Both the position numbers and the translations under genes were made by a program. A model generated the notes under the pieces. It was not told where the DNA came from, searched no databases, and saw only the letters and a program-made list of their open reading frames with translations. A stretch of DNA of 64,000 bases, taken from NCBI GenBank assembly GCA_964624795.1, contig CAZUZS010000016.1, forward strand, positions 6,995-70,994, read 5' to 3'. Of this stretch, positions 16,362 through 25,695 are shown one piece after another (position 1 is the stretch's first letter; each line of letters starts with the position of its first letter). The DNA comes from CAZUZS01 sp964624795. GTDB taxonomy: Bacteria; Calditrichota; Calditrichia; RBG-13-44-9.

Positions 16362-18851
16362 TTGAACATTTTGGAATCAAAAATAAGGAACAAAGCCGGG
16401 TTCGCGGCGAAATTATTATTCCTCCTGTCATTGCCGGCGCTGGCGCTCGGATTTACGCCGCAACCGGACAGCCCGCTCGCCAATCATTCACATCCGAGGC
16501 TTCATCTCACACAAAAAAACCTGCCGGCCTTCCGCCAGGAATTGGGAAAGTATTTCAATAAGGAGTACCAGCAACTTGTAACCTGGGCGGCAAATGAGGA
16601 TGTGGACAGCAAGGGAAATACGATTTCGGATTCCCGGCACAATCCTTTGCGGGCTTTGCTGGTTAACCAGGCATTCATCGCGGCAATTGGTAAGGTGGAC
16701 GGCATTGGGTACCCGATTCCGTTGGAGGCATATGCCGAGAGAGCAATATCGCGGCTCATCGATCAGTTAAAGGACGGAGAAACGCTTTCCTACGCGGCAG
16801 CTTTAACATACGACTGGACATTTAACTTCATGACCGTGGCTCAACGCCAGGAAATAGCGAATATGATGCTGGAGCGCAACATTTCAAACAAGGCCATTGA
16901 TCACTCGATTGCAAATCCCGTCTTTACACCGGACCAGCTTTTCAGTTCCAAGTATTTCGAGGGCTGTTACGCCTGGTACATCGCCCTGGCATTTTGGGGA
17001 GACGGTTTCATCGACAAACAAGCAGACCGTGCAGTGGATACCTTTTATGACATCATGCTGAATTACGGTTACCTGGATGCACAAAATTTTGTGGCGGACG
17101 GCGCCGGCGGCTGGGCGGAATGGATTGGTTATTCAAGCTGGCACCCCCGCACACATCTGCTGCTGGTGGATGGATGGCGCACCGCCACCGGCGAAGATTT
17201 TATCTCAAAGAACACCCTTGATGATGGAAATGCGATAAAAAATTACCCGACTTTCATCTCCTACGCCGTCGACCCCTTTGAATACGCAAATAAGTTTTAC
17301 ACCTACCTGCGAATGGGCGACGCCGAAACAAGTGAAACATCCCTTGAGCACGGATCGATGCGCGAGCAGTTTTTCACATTAACCGGCATTTTGTCAAGAT
17401 CGGGATTGATGGGCCAGGCGGGTCTGGTTAAAAGGGTGATTAAAAAATATAAAGCGGGGTGGCCAGATAAGGACTTGCCCAGCCTGTGGTTTTTTTTGGG
17501 AATGGAAGGTTCGGTTCCCGCAAAATCTCCGGAGGAATTGAATTTTAAAAAGTCGATGTGGTCCAGGAACCTGGGTGTTTTTATTGCCCGCACCGGTTTT
17601 GAAAATCAAGCCGACGGCGTGTTTTTCGTTACCGCCAGCCACTTTCTTTACGACGGACACGACGGGCCGGACGACCGAATCGGATTCGGCCTTGTAAAAT
17701 ACGGGGCGCTTGTGAATACCCGCGAGGTCGCCCACCGGGGTTACGGAAACCTGGAAGATTATCCTGGTGCTCATAGGGAAAATTCCGTCTTCTTCGAAGG
17801 AGATCACCGGCTTCATCACAAAATGCTGAATAATCCTTCCGACCTGAAGCAGGCATCAAATGAAAGAAGAAATTTTGACCAGGGAGGAATTGAACAGGTA
17901 ACCTCTTTGGACAACGCCTTTTTCCATGTGCGGGTAAATTTCGACCGCCAGCTGGACAGCACAGTTTCTCACACCCGGGAATACGTCTGGCTGCCGGGGA
18001 ATAACCCGTCAACAGACTCGGATTTTCTGGTAGTTTACGACCGTTGCAAGGCGCCTTCCCGCCCCCATTGGATTTATCACGTGCCCTGGAAACCCTCAGT
18101 AACCAATTTTAAATCGAGTGAAAACATCACTACCGGAAGAGGCACAAAAGATCGTCTGGGAGAAGGATTTACGGGAAAAAGCATGGTTATTAAATCCCTC
18201 AACGGCACCGGCGGCGAGAAGGACAGCGATGGCGGCAAGCAGGATTTTACCGCCGGACTGGGCGCGCACGGCGTATGCTTCTCCAGGACACTTCTGCCCG
18301 CCACCGCCAGAGTAGAGATTTCGAGGGTGGCTTCGCTGGACAAGCAGGTTCTGAAGCGCCAACACCATCTCGCCATCAAATCTCATCGCTGGCAGATCGA
18401 TATTATGCCTGTGGAAAATAGCCGTGAGCAGCGGTTTTTGAACATTTTTCAGACCGCCGATGCGAACACAACCTCGTCAATGGCACAATGCTCGGCAATT
18501 GATGCCGGCAGCTCACTGCAAGGAGTATGGATTGCCAGCGAGGCGAAAGACCGCCCAAATATTGCAGTTCTATTCAATAAACAGTATGAATTGATACGCG
18601 GGGCGATCCGGTATTCTGTGAATGGAATCGGCAAAGTGAGACATGTAATCGTTGGTCTGCGACCGGAATTTTCTTACGACATCAAAATCGATGGTCCGAG
18701 TGGTGCGAAGATACTTCACAAAAAGCCGGAAACGGATGTCCGTTTATGGGACTATAAAGGAATTCAGGAAAACAAGGAAAGTGGCGTCCTGTATTTCGAA
18801 TCCGAAATCGGGGGACTGACGACCATTGACATTACACCCGCAGGAAATTAA
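16362..18851 (+). CDS. Secreted heparinase II/III-like protein, copy 1
   Basis: An 829-residue exported protein. A hydrophobic signal segment (KLLFLLSLPALALG) precedes FTPQPDSPLANHSHPRLHLTQ. An alpha-helical region rich in Trp and Tyr (SKYFEGCYAWYIALAFWGDG, GWAEWIGYSSWHPRTHL) resembles the alpha/alpha toroid of polysaccharide lyases. A beta-sheet part from about residue 425 has YDGHDGPDD...FGLVKYGALVNT, similar to the DGHxHxD motif of heparinase II/III but not identical. It may degrade a uronic acid-containing polysaccharide; the substrate is unknown. TTG 16362 is the only start before the signal segment, so the start is uncertain. A paralog follows 547 bp downstream, which indicates a tandem duplication. 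Confidence 0.72.
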   Translation: MNILESKIRNKAGFAAKLLFLLSLPALALGFTPQPDSPLANHSHPRLHLTQKNLPAFRQELGKYFNKEYQQLVTWAANEDVDSKGNTISDSRHNPLRALLVNQAFIAAIGKVDGIGYPIPLEAYAERAISRLIDQLKDGETLSYAAALTYDWTFNFMTVAQRQEIANMMLERNISNKAIDHSIANPVFTPDQLFSSKYFEGCYAWYIALAFWGDGFIDKQADRAVDTFYDIMLNYGYLDAQNFVADGAGGWAEWIGYSSWHPRTHLLLVDGWRTATGEDFISKNTLDDGNAIKNYPTFISYAVDPFEYANKFYTYLRMGDAETSETSLEHGSMREQFFTLTGILSRSGLMGQAGLVKRVIKKYKAGWPDKDLPSLWFFLGMEGSVPAKSPEELNFKKSMWSRNLGVFIARTGFENQADGVFFVTASHFLYDGHDGPDDRIGFGLVKYGALVNTREVAHRGYGNLEDYPGAHRENSVFFEGDHRLHHKMLNNPSDLKQASNERRNFDQGGIEQVTSLDNAFFHVRVNFDRQLDSTVSHTREYVWLPGNNPSTDSDFLVVYDRCKAPSRPHWIYHVPWKPSVTNFKSSENITTGRGTKDRLGEGFTGKSMVIKSLNGTGGEKDSDGGKQDFTAGLGAHGVCFSRTLLPATARVEISRVASLDKQVLKRQHHLAIKSHRWQIDIMPVENSREQRFLNIFQTADANTTSSMAQCSAIDAGSSLQGVWIASEAKDRPNIAVLFNKQYELIRGAIRYSVNGIGKVRHVIVGLRPEFSYDIKIDGPSGAKILHKKPETDVRLWDYKGIQENKESGVLYFESEIGGLTTIDITPAGN

Positions 18852-19398
18852 TCGAGCGCTGACTGACTATTTTGAATCCGCCGAAAATTCTTCTCTAATT
18901 TTCTCGCAGCCCGGTTTTGGCCATTAAAATCCATTCGCCTTAACCGGTGATTTGGAATACGCTCACCATTACGGAATATCATTAAATCGCTCCTGCCGAA
19001 CGATGTGAGTGAAAATCGTCCTAAACATGTTCGGCAACTTTGTCGTCTTGTCAGGCGCTTAGAAATAATCGGCCTCATTCTGCAAAATTGCTGGCACAAT
19101 AAAATGGTTGGATTAGAAGAATTCGCTCCTTTATTAAGCTCTGAATACCCCGACCGCCGGCATCTCGAATAATCCTGGCCATGCCATTTGGTATGGAAAT
19201 TGCGCATTTTAAAACAGGGATTTGATGTTGAAGGGAAATAACATGATGTTTGAATTTGAAAATGGATTTTCTGTAAAGGGATTGCACATGAATTATGTTA
19301 CGCCTTTCCCTACCGATCCATTCGAGAAACACTGCGCACAAATGCCAGAGAAGGGATTCATTAGTAAGAAATGAAGTTTAACATGGAGGAGCCAAAAA
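18852..19398. other. Intergenic region between the two heparinase-like genes
   Basis: The 547 bp gap shows no domain-bearing gene. Minus-strand open frames exist (18848-19207 and 19075-19341) but look non-coding. On the plus strand a 49-codon frame runs from ATG 19225 to TGA at 19372-19374; its stop overlaps an upstream in-frame ATG (19371) of the next gene. A sigma-54-like sequence lies just before it at 19189-19203. A similar nine-residue frame ends over the TTG of copy 1 (16336-16365). These could be leader peptides but have weak ribosome-binding sites. Confidence 0.4.
19189..19203 (+). promoter_or_regulatory. Possible sigma-54 promoter for heparinase-like copy 2
   Basis: TGGTATGGAAATTGC contains GG and GC separated by exactly ten bases and a perfect TTGC at the -12 element, as in sigma-54 promoters (consensus TGGCAC-N5-TTGC). 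The -24 element keeps TGG but not CAC. Predicted transcription would begin near 19215, about 185 bases before the coding start. No enhancer-binding activator is encoded in the window, so this is a weak prediction. Confidence 0.3.
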
Positions 19399-21920
19399 TG
19401 ATAAATGTTTTAAGCATGAAGAGCGTTTTAAAAAACCTGTTCATTCTATTCCTGATTCCGCTTGCGGCTTTTGCCTACACCCCGCAGCCCGGAAGTCCGC
19501 TGGCAAATCACAGCCACCCCAGGCTTCACTTAACCCAGGCAAGCCTGCCGGAAATCCGCAATATTCTGTCGAGCGAATATGCCGCAGACTACCAGGCGCA
19601 CGTAACGTGGGCGGCAAATCAGAGCACGAATAATGAAGATAATATCATCTCGGAAGCGGGGCACAATCCGCTAAGGGCATTAATGGTGCACCAGGCATTT
19701 ATTGCAGCGGTTGGAACAGTTCCGGGTATCAACTATCCCATTTCTCTGGATGAATTTGCGAACCGGGCAATTTCGCGGCTGATCAGCCAGTTGAATTCCG
19801 GCGAAGAGCTTTCCTACGTGGCGGCATTGACTTACGATTGGACCTACAATTACATGACAAGCGCGCAAAGATCGCAAATCGCCAACCTGATGGTGAATCG
19901 CCGCGTTACGCACAAAGTATTTAATTTTTCTATTGCCAATCCCAACGCAAATCCGGAGCAAATGTTCAGCAGCAAATATTTTGAGGGGTGCTACCCGTGG
20001 TATATCGCGCTCGCCTTCTGGGGGGACGGTCTGATAGATGCTGCTGCGGACAACGCCGTTGATACATTTTTCAGCACAATGCTAAATTATGGTTACCTGG
20101 ATGCGCATAATTTCGCAGCTGGCGATGGCGGCGGCTGGACGGAGTGGATCGGATATTCAAGCTGGCACCCCCGTACCCACCTGCTGCTCATCGATGGGTG
20201 GCGGACCGCCACAAACGAGGATTATGTAACACAGAATACGATGGGCGGGAACGCGATAAAGAATTACAGCAAATTCATGGCCTATGCTATGGACCCGCAT
20301 AAATATTTTAACCAATATTATACTTATGTCAGAATGGGCGGCGCGCAAACAACCGATGCTTCGCTGGAGCATTTGTCCATGCAACAGCAGATGCTGACCC
20401 TGCCTCGCATTTATGTCAAATCGGGCATGGCAGATGAGGCTGGATTGTTGCGGCAGTTGATCGATCAATATGATGTGGGATGGCCTCACTACCAGCAGGA
20501 TATTCTATGGATCTATCTGGGACTTGCACGGTCAGTTGCGCCAAAAACTGCGGTGGAGTTGGGACTCCAGCATTCCCTGTGGTCGAAAAACATGGGCATT
20601 TTTTTAGCCCGAACCGGCTTCGACAACGACGCCGAAGGAGTGTTTTCGATAACCGCCAGTCATTTCACCTATGATGGTCACGAAGGTCCGGATGACTTCA
20701 ACGGATTTGGGCTCGTCAAATTCGGAACCCTGGTAAACACCCGTTACGTGGCCCATCGCGGTTACGGCAATTTGAATGACTATCCCGGCGCGACGAAAGA
20801 CAACACTGTCATTTTCGATGGCGGCCACAGCGTGATGCATCCTTCAATTGATGAGCCGTCCGAATTGCAGAGCGTATTCAACGGGCAGGGTTCATACGAT
20901 CAGGGCGGGATCGAGCAGGTGACGGCAAGGGACGGAAGTTTTTATCATGTGCGAATAAACCTGGACCGCCAGCTTGCCACCGGCTTCTCGCACACCCGGG
21001 AATATCTCTGGATGCCGGGGAGCAATCCCCAGACCGATTCCGATTTCCTGATAGTGTACGATCGCACCAGTGGGTCCAGCACACCACATTGGACCTATCA
21101 TGTTCCGTGGCTGCCCGAAGCCGGTAATTACTCCTCCTCGGAAGATATATCTACCGGTAGCGGAACAACAGACCGGATAGGCACGGCATATTTAGGTTCG
21201 AACATTCTCATAAAAGAACTCAACAGCCTGGGCGGTGAGCAGGACAATGACGGCGGGACGGCCAGCTACACTGGCGGCGGTGTAGCGCATGGCGTGGCAT
21301 TCGTCCGGACCATTTTACCGGCGAACAGCCGGGTTGAGGTCACCCGGGTTGCTCGTTTTGACAATGATGTGCTGAACAGGCAAGGCCCGCTGGCAATAAA
21401 ATCCCACCGCTGGCAAGTGGATGTTATTCCCCAACAAACAGCTAACGAGCATGAGTTTCTCAATGTTTTCCAAACAGCCGATGCAAATTCCCACAGTTCG
21501 ATGACGGCCACCTCCCTGATCGAGGTTGGAAATGTGATGCAGGGAGTCTGGATTCAAAAAGAGTCTGCGAACCAGCCGAACTACGTTGCTCTTTTCACGA
21601 AACAGAACCAGGTCACCAATAGTGCCGTTACCTATACCGTTAGCGGTACCGGGACAGTGAAGCATGTTATCGTCGGCCTGAATTCCTACACGAATTACGA
21701 TATTGTAGATGAAAACAGCGGTAGTTCCACAACATTTTCCAGAACAACCGAACCGGGAATCCAGGTTTGGGATTACAAGGGTGTGGCAACCAACTACACC
21801 GCGGGCGTTCTCTACTTCGAAACCAGCATTTCCGGCAGCCACACTTACCGGATAACCATTTCGGGAACACAAAACACAACTCCGCCCCAGACGCCGACCA
21901 ACTTGCGCGTCACTCCTTAA
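19399..21920 (+). CDS. Secreted heparinase II/III-like protein, copy 2, with a cut-off C-terminal linker
   Basis: About 840 residues, colinear with copy 1 and clearly the same family: PGSPLANHSHPRLHLTQ, SKYFEGCYPWYIALAFWGDG, WIGYSSWHPRTHLLLIDGWR, then YDGHEGPDD...FGLVKFGTLVNTR. A signal peptide (NLFILFLIPLAAFA) is present. I choose ATG 19399 because GGAGGA lies seven bases upstream; in-frame ATGs at 19371 and 19384 would extend it. The last residues, TTPPQTPTNLRVTP, read like the proline-rich start of a fibronectin type III domain, but a TAA follows at once. The protein may once have continued into FN3 and sorting domains. A strong terminator lies 48 bp later, so no continuation is visible in any frame. 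It is 20 bp longer at its C-terminus than copy 1 needs. Confidence 0.72.
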
Positions 21921-21968
21921 ATGATTTAGACTGCAAGGCGCTTTTTTCAAACAACTCTATCTTGCATT

Positions 21969-21990
21969 GCCCCGGATATATTTCCGGGGC
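21969..21990 (+). terminator. Intrinsic terminator after heparinase-like copy 2
   Basis: GCCCCGGA (21969-21976) and TCCGGGGC (21983-21990) form a perfect 8 bp stem with a 6-base loop, followed by TTCTTAT on the plus strand. It ends the transcript of the second heparinase-like gene. Confidence 0.75.
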
Positions 21991-22115
21991 TTCTTATAAT
22001 GGTGTCCAAATGCCATCTAAACAAAGGAGCAATTTCTCTCATTCATGCCCAATAGAAAAACTTTTTATGATTCTTCCCGTAATTTTATTAATTTTCAATT
22101 TTGAGGAAGCAATCG

Positions 22116-22703
22116 ATGATACACACCGACAACCCAAAACCAGATTTTAGATTTGCTCCTCTTGGCAAAACGAACTGGAAGGATTTCGAGCAACTGTTTG
22201 GCGAGAGAGGCGCATGCGGCGGATGCTGGTGCATGTGGTGGCGCCTGACCCGGCCGGAATTCGAGCAGCAGAAAGGCGGTGGAAACAAAACTGCCATAAA
22301 AAACCTGGTTGAAGCCGGCAAGACACTGGGTATCCTGGCGTACGATAAAAACAATGCCGTCGGCTGGTGCGCAATTGCTCCGCGGGAAGAATACCCGAGG
22401 CTTGACAGATCGAGAATCCTGCAAAAAGTGGACGATAAAGCAGTGTGGTCGGTAACCTGTTTCTTCATCGATAAGAAACACCGGAAACAGGGACTAACCA
22501 TCAAACTCTTAAATGCGGCCGGGGAGCATGTAAAAGAACACGGTGGCAGGATCATTGAGGGGTATCCGGTTGAGCCGAAAAAAGAGAGCGTGCCGGATGT
22601 GTTTGTATACACCGGCCTGGCATCCGCATTCAGGAGCGCCGGCTTTAAAGAGGTCCTCAGGCGTTCCGAAACCAGGCCAATCATGCGATATGAGATAGAA
22701 TAA
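22116..22703 (+). CDS. GNAT family N-acetyltransferase
   Basis: A 195-residue protein of the GNAT fold. WSVTCFFIDKKHRKQGLTIKLLNAAGEHVKEHG is the acetyl-CoA segment (Arg-Lys-Gln-Gly-Leu replacing the consensus Q/RxxGxG/A), and the preceding ILAYDKNNAVGWCAIAPREEYPRL is the usual central beta-strand pair. The N-terminal half has CGGCWCMWWRL, a cysteine- and tryptophan-rich stretch typical of one GNAT subgroup annotated only as YoaP-like or general acetyltransferase. Substrate unknown. ATG 22116 is chosen because GAGGAA lies seven bases upstream; the longer frame from 22101 would use TTG. It follows the terminator of the heparinase pair and is likely monocistronic. Confidence 0.82.
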   Translation: MIHTDNPKPDFRFAPLGKTNWKDFEQLFGERGACGGCWCMWWRLTRPEFEQQKGGGNKTAIKNLVEAGKTLGILAYDKNNAVGWCAIAPREEYPRLDRSRILQKVDDKAVWSVTCFFIDKKHRKQGLTIKLLNAAGEHVKEHGGRIIEGYPVEPKKESVPDVFVYTGLASAFRSAGFKEVLRRSETRPIMRYEIE

Positions 22704-22794
22704 TTGGCCGGTCTTTCATTCCCCGGTATCCAGAAAAAATAGTGGGGACACAGATCAGAACTGTTCATAATTTTGAAGAAACGGGGGTACTAAA

Positions 22795-23772
22795 ATGCAA
22801 TATTTCAACGAAAGCACCATCCGCTCCCAACTGACCGAAAGACGCCACAAGCTGAATGAAGCGCTGGCCAGGAATAAAGAGATGCCCGATCTCCACCGGC
22901 TTCTAAATGAAGTAGATCTGGCGTTGGAAAGAATGGATAACGGAACCTACGGCCTTTGCGAAACATGCCATGATGAAATTGAGCCGGAGCGTTTGGCAGT
23001 GGATCCGCTCCTGCGCTTCTGCCTCGACCACCTGAATTTTGATCAGCAACGTGCGCTCGAACAGGATTTGGTGCTGGCGTCGCAAATACAGGGCGCGCTG
23101 CTGCCCAAAAGAGACATGTCCACCGGGATATGGGATGTTTCATATCACTATAAACCGGCCGGCCCGGTAAGCGGCGATTATTGCGACCTGGTGAGCAACA
23201 ATAATGGTGAGCTATTTTTTATCTTGGGAGATGTTTCCGGGAAAGGGGTTTCGGCCTCTATGTTGATGACGCATCTTCATGCCATATTCCACAGCCTGGT
23301 AACGTTCGATCTCTCTGCAAGCCAGTTGATGGAGAAAGTGAACTCTCTTTTTTGTGAAAGCACGCTTTCCACCCATTATGCGACTCTGGTATGCGGAAAA
23401 ACCGGTCCCACCGGGGAGGTAGAAATCTGCAACGCCGGACACCCGCCCATTTTCCAGATCAGGGATGGAGAAGTTCTTGGCATTGAAGCGACCGGCCTTC
23501 CAATCGGGTTGTTTTGCAATGGACAGTACACCGCAAAACACATAAATTTGGCACCCGGTGAAAAACTCTTCCTTTATACTGACGGACTGTCCGAATCGTG
23601 GAACGAAAAAGAAGAATACGGAATAGACCGCATCGCAAGGCTGGCAGGTACGCTGTACGACAAAAGTCCGGCTTTGCTGATAAGCTCGTATATGAAAGAC
23701 CTCAGCACATTTATGTCCGGCCTGCCGGGAAAAGATGATTTATCCATGCTGGTTATTCAGCGGTCAAGATAG
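22795..23772 (+). CDS. DksA/TraR-type zinc finger fused to a SpoIIE/PP2C-type phosphatase
   Basis: A 325-residue cytoplasmic protein with two recognisable parts. Residues 1-80 resemble the coiled-coil plus C4 zinc finger of DksA/TraR: LALERMDNGTYGLCETCHDEIEPERLAVDP...FCLDHL, with CxxC and CxxH. Residues about 90-325 are a SpoIIE (PP2C-like, RsbU) serine phosphatase: LVLASQIQGALLPK, PAGPVSGDYCDLV, FILGDVSGKGVSASMLM, NAGHPP, YTDGLSESWN, with the Asp and Gly residues of the two-metal site kept. Such phosphatases dephosphorylate anti-anti-sigma factors to start a stress response. DksA modulates RNA polymerase, so the fusion may link ppGpp-like signalling or metal status to partner switching. No anti-sigma or STAS gene is adjacent. 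Confidence 0.85.
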   Translation: MQYFNESTIRSQLTERRHKLNEALARNKEMPDLHRLLNEVDLALERMDNGTYGLCETCHDEIEPERLAVDPLLRFCLDHLNFDQQRALEQDLVLASQIQGALLPKRDMSTGIWDVSYHYKPAGPVSGDYCDLVSNNNGELFFILGDVSGKGVSASMLMTHLHAIFHSLVTFDLSASQLMEKVNSLFCESTLSTHYATLVCGKTGPTGEVEICNAGHPPIFQIRDGEVLGIEATGLPIGLFCNGQYTAKHINLAPGEKLFLYTDGLSESWNEKEEYGIDRIARLAGTLYDKSPALLISSYMKDLSTFMSGLPGKDDLSMLVIQRSR

Positions 23773-24016
23773 AACCCAAATATTGGATTTTGCCGCCATA
23801 ATCGGATGTTTCCGGATTGGTGGCTGCGACGCGTTCAAAATGCGCCACGGTGCAACCGGAACCTTTTTCTTGAAACTGTTTGTAATTCAAAGAACAACTG
23901 CGATTGGCTTTTCATTGTACCGACTCTTATGTAAGATTCTTTTTCATTAAAATAGAATTTGTTTCCCGATCAAAATAAGGAGTGAGAATTAATCATCTAA
24001 ACAGGAGGGCAATTCA

Positions 24017-25501
24017 ATGAAAAGCATCAAGTTATTTGCGATTCTGTTTCTTCTAATCATCTTCATATCCTTTCCGGTTCAAAATGCGGGCGGGCAGGAT
24101 TACGTATTAATTGGCTGGAACGACCTGGGAATGCACTGCTCCAATAAGAATTTCTCTAAAATTGCGGTGCTGCCTCCCTACAACAACATCTATGCGCAAT
24201 TAATAATGAAAATGCCGGGGCAGCTTCCGCAAGTTGTTACTACCGGATACGAGATATCGTATTCAATTCCATATAATACGTATTCTGTTGGAAAAACCGA
24301 TTTCTGGACCTATGCCCAGCAGCTTTTTGGTCTGGCCAATCCCTTGCCGGACAATATTGGCTTAACCGGGAAAGGGCTGACCGGAACTCTGGATATTAAT
24401 GGCAATTACTTCCGGGCAGAGGGCATTCCGTTGACTCCCTACCCCGATACCAGCCTGACCCACGAAGAGCCGTTCCAGCTCATTCATCTGGAAGCGCGTG
24501 AGACCGGCGGAAGCACAATTCTGGCAACCACCGATGCCGTTATACCAGTAAGCAATGAAATGGGCTGTGTCCAGTCGGGCTGCCACTCATCCGAGCAGGA
24601 TATCTTGAACCAACATGAAAATGTTGCCGGATTTAATATCAACGGCCCAAATCTTTGCGCGAGCTGCCATGCAGACAATGCGCTTGGAACAACCGGAACG
24701 AGCGAAGCCGGAATATTTTCTTATCGGATGCACCGCCAACATGCGGAATTGAATCTGCCCAACACAATCGAAACATGCTACATGTGTCATCCAGGCCCGA
24801 CAACACAGTGCCTTAGGGGTGTTATGCGAACCGGGATTTCAAATCCCCTAATTTGCCAGGATTGCCACGGAAGCCTGAGCCAGGTTGCGCAATCGATCTC
24901 TGCCGGACGTGAACCCTGGCTGGAGGAGCCCCGTTGTGGCGATGCCGCCTGCCACGGGAGCAATTTTGCCGAAGAGCCCGGCCTTCTCTTCCGGCAATCG
25001 CAGGGCCACGGCGCATTATTTTGCTCTGCCTGCCACGGAAGTCCGCACGCCATCTTCCCCACCCGAGAAGCGAACGACAATCTTCAGAACATAAGATTGC
25101 AAGGTTATGCCGGAATCCTGCGGGATTGTATGGTGTGCCACACTTCGGTGCCTTCCTCGCCGGGGCCTCATGGTGTAATGTTTACAAATATCACTGCAAG
25201 CAACAATGCTCTGCCGGGCGATTTCCGCCTGGCCCAAAACTACCCCAATCCTTTTAATCCGGTGACAAATATTTCCTTTGAAATATCGCAAACCGCTTTC
25301 GTAACCATGACGATTTACGACGTTTTGGGAAAAAGGGTGGAAACCATCGTGAACCAGAAAATGAAACCGGGCAGATACGAAGTCAAATGGAATGCCGGGG
25401 AATCCACGAGCGGTTTGTATTTTTACAGATTGATGGTGGTTCCGGAGAATCCATCAATTGCTGTCTTTGAAATGATGAAGAAAATGGTTCTTATGAAGTA
25501 A
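24017..25501 (+). CDS. Secreted multihaem c-type cytochrome with type IX sorting domain
   Basis: A 494-residue exported protein: signal peptide (LFAILFLLIIFISFPVQNAGG), a roughly 150-residue beta-rich part, a cytochrome region and a C-terminal sorting domain. I see five CXXCH sites (CASCH ~213, CYMCH ~254, CQDCH ~280, CSACH ~336, CMVCH ~371) and two CX4CH sites (CVQSGCH ~183, CGDAACH ~307), so up to seven haems. The last 90 residues, with FRLAQNYPNPFNPVT...YDVLGKRVETIV...GRYEVKW...SGLYFYRL, are the type A (T9SS) sorting signal of FCB bacteria, so the cytochrome is exported and attached at the cell surface, as suits extracellular electron transfer. AGGAGGG precedes the ATG. The electron donor or acceptor is not known. 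Confidence 0.92.
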   Translation: MKSIKLFAILFLLIIFISFPVQNAGGQDYVLIGWNDLGMHCSNKNFSKIAVLPPYNNIYAQLIMKMPGQLPQVVTTGYEISYSIPYNTYSVGKTDFWTYAQQLFGLANPLPDNIGLTGKGLTGTLDINGNYFRAEGIPLTPYPDTSLTHEEPFQLIHLEARETGGSTILATTDAVIPVSNEMGCVQSGCHSSEQDILNQHENVAGFNINGPNLCASCHADNALGTTGTSEAGIFSYRMHRQHAELNLPNTIETCYMCHPGPTTQCLRGVMRTGISNPLICQDCHGSLSQVAQSISAGREPWLEEPRCGDAACHGSNFAEEPGLLFRQSQGHGALFCSACHGSPHAIFPTREANDNLQNIRLQGYAGILRDCMVCHTSVPSSPGPHGVMFTNITASNNALPGDFRLAQNYPNPFNPVTNISFEISQTAFVTMTIYDVLGKRVETIVNQKMKPGRYEVKWNAGESTSGLYFYRLMVVPENPSIAVFEMMKKMVLMK

Positions 25502-25565
25502 GGTTATTGCTTTCAAAAAGGTAAATATCCGAGCGGCTTGATAGAAACTCCACGCTCATCATAAA

Positions 25566-25604
25566 AGACCGGTCCGGGATAAATATGAATTCCCGAACCG
25601 GTCT
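25566..25604. terminator. Terminator hairpin between convergent genes
   Basis: AGACCGGTCCGGGA (25566-25579) pairs with TCCCGAACCGGTCT (25591-25604) with one mismatch, around an 11-base loop. It lies between the plus-strand cytochrome and the minus-strand peptidyl-prolyl isomerase. TTTTAT follows on the minus strand and TT on the plus strand, so it can act for both. Confidence 0.72.
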
Positions 25605-25695
25605 TTGAAATTGTTACAATTATTGATCCTGATTTCGATCAGCTAAGCAGCGTCCAAGCGCCGAGTACATCGAATTTACCAGATTGCAGTAGAAA

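Noticed and set aside
18848..19341. Minus-strand frames between the heparinase-like genes
   Set aside because: Basic, low-complexity composition with no start signal; more likely leader sequence of the plus-strand gene.
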